Assembly (NCBI RefSeq): GCF_004354985.1
Contig: NZ_SMSK01000002.1
Coordinates: 279,235-343,234 of the forward strand
Origin: Segetibacter sp. 3557_3
GTDB lineage: Bacteria; Bacteroidota; Bacteroidia; Chitinophagales; Chitinophagaceae
Direction: 5' to 3'
Length of the DNA: 64,000 nt
The notes under the pieces are model-generated. The model ran no database searches and was not told where the DNA came from. It saw only the letters and a list, made by a program, of their open reading frames with translations. This document shows positions 63,585 through 64,000 of the stretch, piece by piece (the first letter of the stretch is position 1; every line of letters begins with the position of its first letter). Made by a program: the position numbers and the translations under genes.

Positions 63585-64000
63585 CAATCCCGTTCTCAGC
63601 GGTGAGAAAAATGTAAAATGAAATACGAGCGGGTCGTCTGCGAACCACTCAACTGATCAACCTATCAACTGATCAACTCTACTAAGCGCCACTCCCCATC
63701 TCCCGTTCTCTGCGGCGTGGGGAAAATGTAAAATGCAAAATGTAAAATGAAAAAGTGCGCCTGCACGGGAAAGCATTGTTTTGCAAACCAGAAGGTGAGT
63801 CGTCTGTGAACCACTCAACTGATCAACCTTTTAACTGATCAACATTCCCTCAGCGCCACCTCCGCTTCTCCCGTTCTCTGCGGCGTGGGGAAAATGTAAA
63901 ATGCAAAATGTAAAATGAAAAAGTGCGCCTGCACGGGAAAGCATTGTTTTGCAAACCAGAAGGTGAGTCGTCTGTGAACCACTCAACTGATCAACCTTTC
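63585..64000. repeat. Long direct repeat array running off the window
   Basis: Copies 63699-63831 and 63867-63999 are identical over 133 bases (period 168). An older, shorter copy lies at 63585-63665. Each unit holds CCCGTTCTCTGCGGCGTGG, an AAAATGTAAAATGC tract, and CTCAACTGATCAACC. The last part is the reverse complement of the GGTTGATnGGTTGA repeat at 5617-5815. Two identical copies mean recent duplication. No spacers or cas genes, so it is not CRISPR; no frame spans it. Confidence 0.88.

Noticed and set aside
63585..64000. CRISPR array
   Set aside because: Repeat units are 133 bases with 35-base remainders of related sequence; no short repeat-spacer pattern and no cas genes.

Overview
The window looks like chromosome from a Bacteroidota member, probably a Chitinophagaceae-like lineage. 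The evidence is a SusC/SusD pair, two proteins with type IX secretion (T9SS) C-terminal sorting domains, several OmpA/DUF481/LVIVD envelope proteins, and promoters of the Bacteroidota type (TTG-N19-20-TAnnTTTG). There is no rRNA, complete tRNA, CRISPR array, prophage or transposase gene. No taxonomic search could be run, so the family-level call is inference.

Layout. 0-2.7 kb: end of a T9SS-exported protein, an ECF sigma/anti-sigma-like pair and a secreted-repeat lipoprotein. 2.9-6.2 kb: tex, then a gene-free kilobase holding a possible small RNA and tandem repeats. 6.2-11.6 kb: ybbP-ybbA divergent from tesA, an M23 lipoprotein and a small acidic protein. 11.9-19.7 kb: a signalling cluster of two stand-alone CheB proteins, a 1257-residue CheB-CheR-PAS-kinase hybrid and a single-domain response regulator, interrupted by a nested non-coding element. 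19.7-27 kb: a beta-helix T9SS protein, then pta and ackA (acetate/acetyl-phosphate metabolism). 27.3-41.9 kb: mixed single genes (GlcG-like, two SDR proteins, a putative metallopeptidase, a clan GH-A hydrolase, DUF5996, DUF481, OmpA, PolX, DUF2236). 42-46.5 kb: SusD-SusC. 47.3-51.2 kb: a four-gene operon of ECF sigma factor, membrane-anchored barrel protein, LVIVD lipoprotein and outer-membrane protein. 51.5-54.7 kb: an OmpA protein and a 59-residue exported peptide that share a palindromic upstream site, then queG. 54.7-63.4 kb: two DUF3857/transglutaminase proteins, clpB, a SIMPL protein and an acyltransferase. The window ends in long direct repeats.

How genes work together. Most units are short. 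The clear operons are sigma/anti-sigma (TGATG overlap), ybbA-ybbP, the two SDR genes (TGATG overlap), SusC-SusD, the 47-51 kb envelope operon and the DUF3857 pair. Convergent gene pairs are usually separated by strong bidirectional hairpin terminators.

The least expected material is non-coding. It includes a roughly 60-bp interspersed repeat with six copies, a roughly 120-140-bp terminal-inverted-repeat (MITE-like) family in which one copy is split by other repeats, and a 16-bp palindrome placed identically upstream of two promoters.
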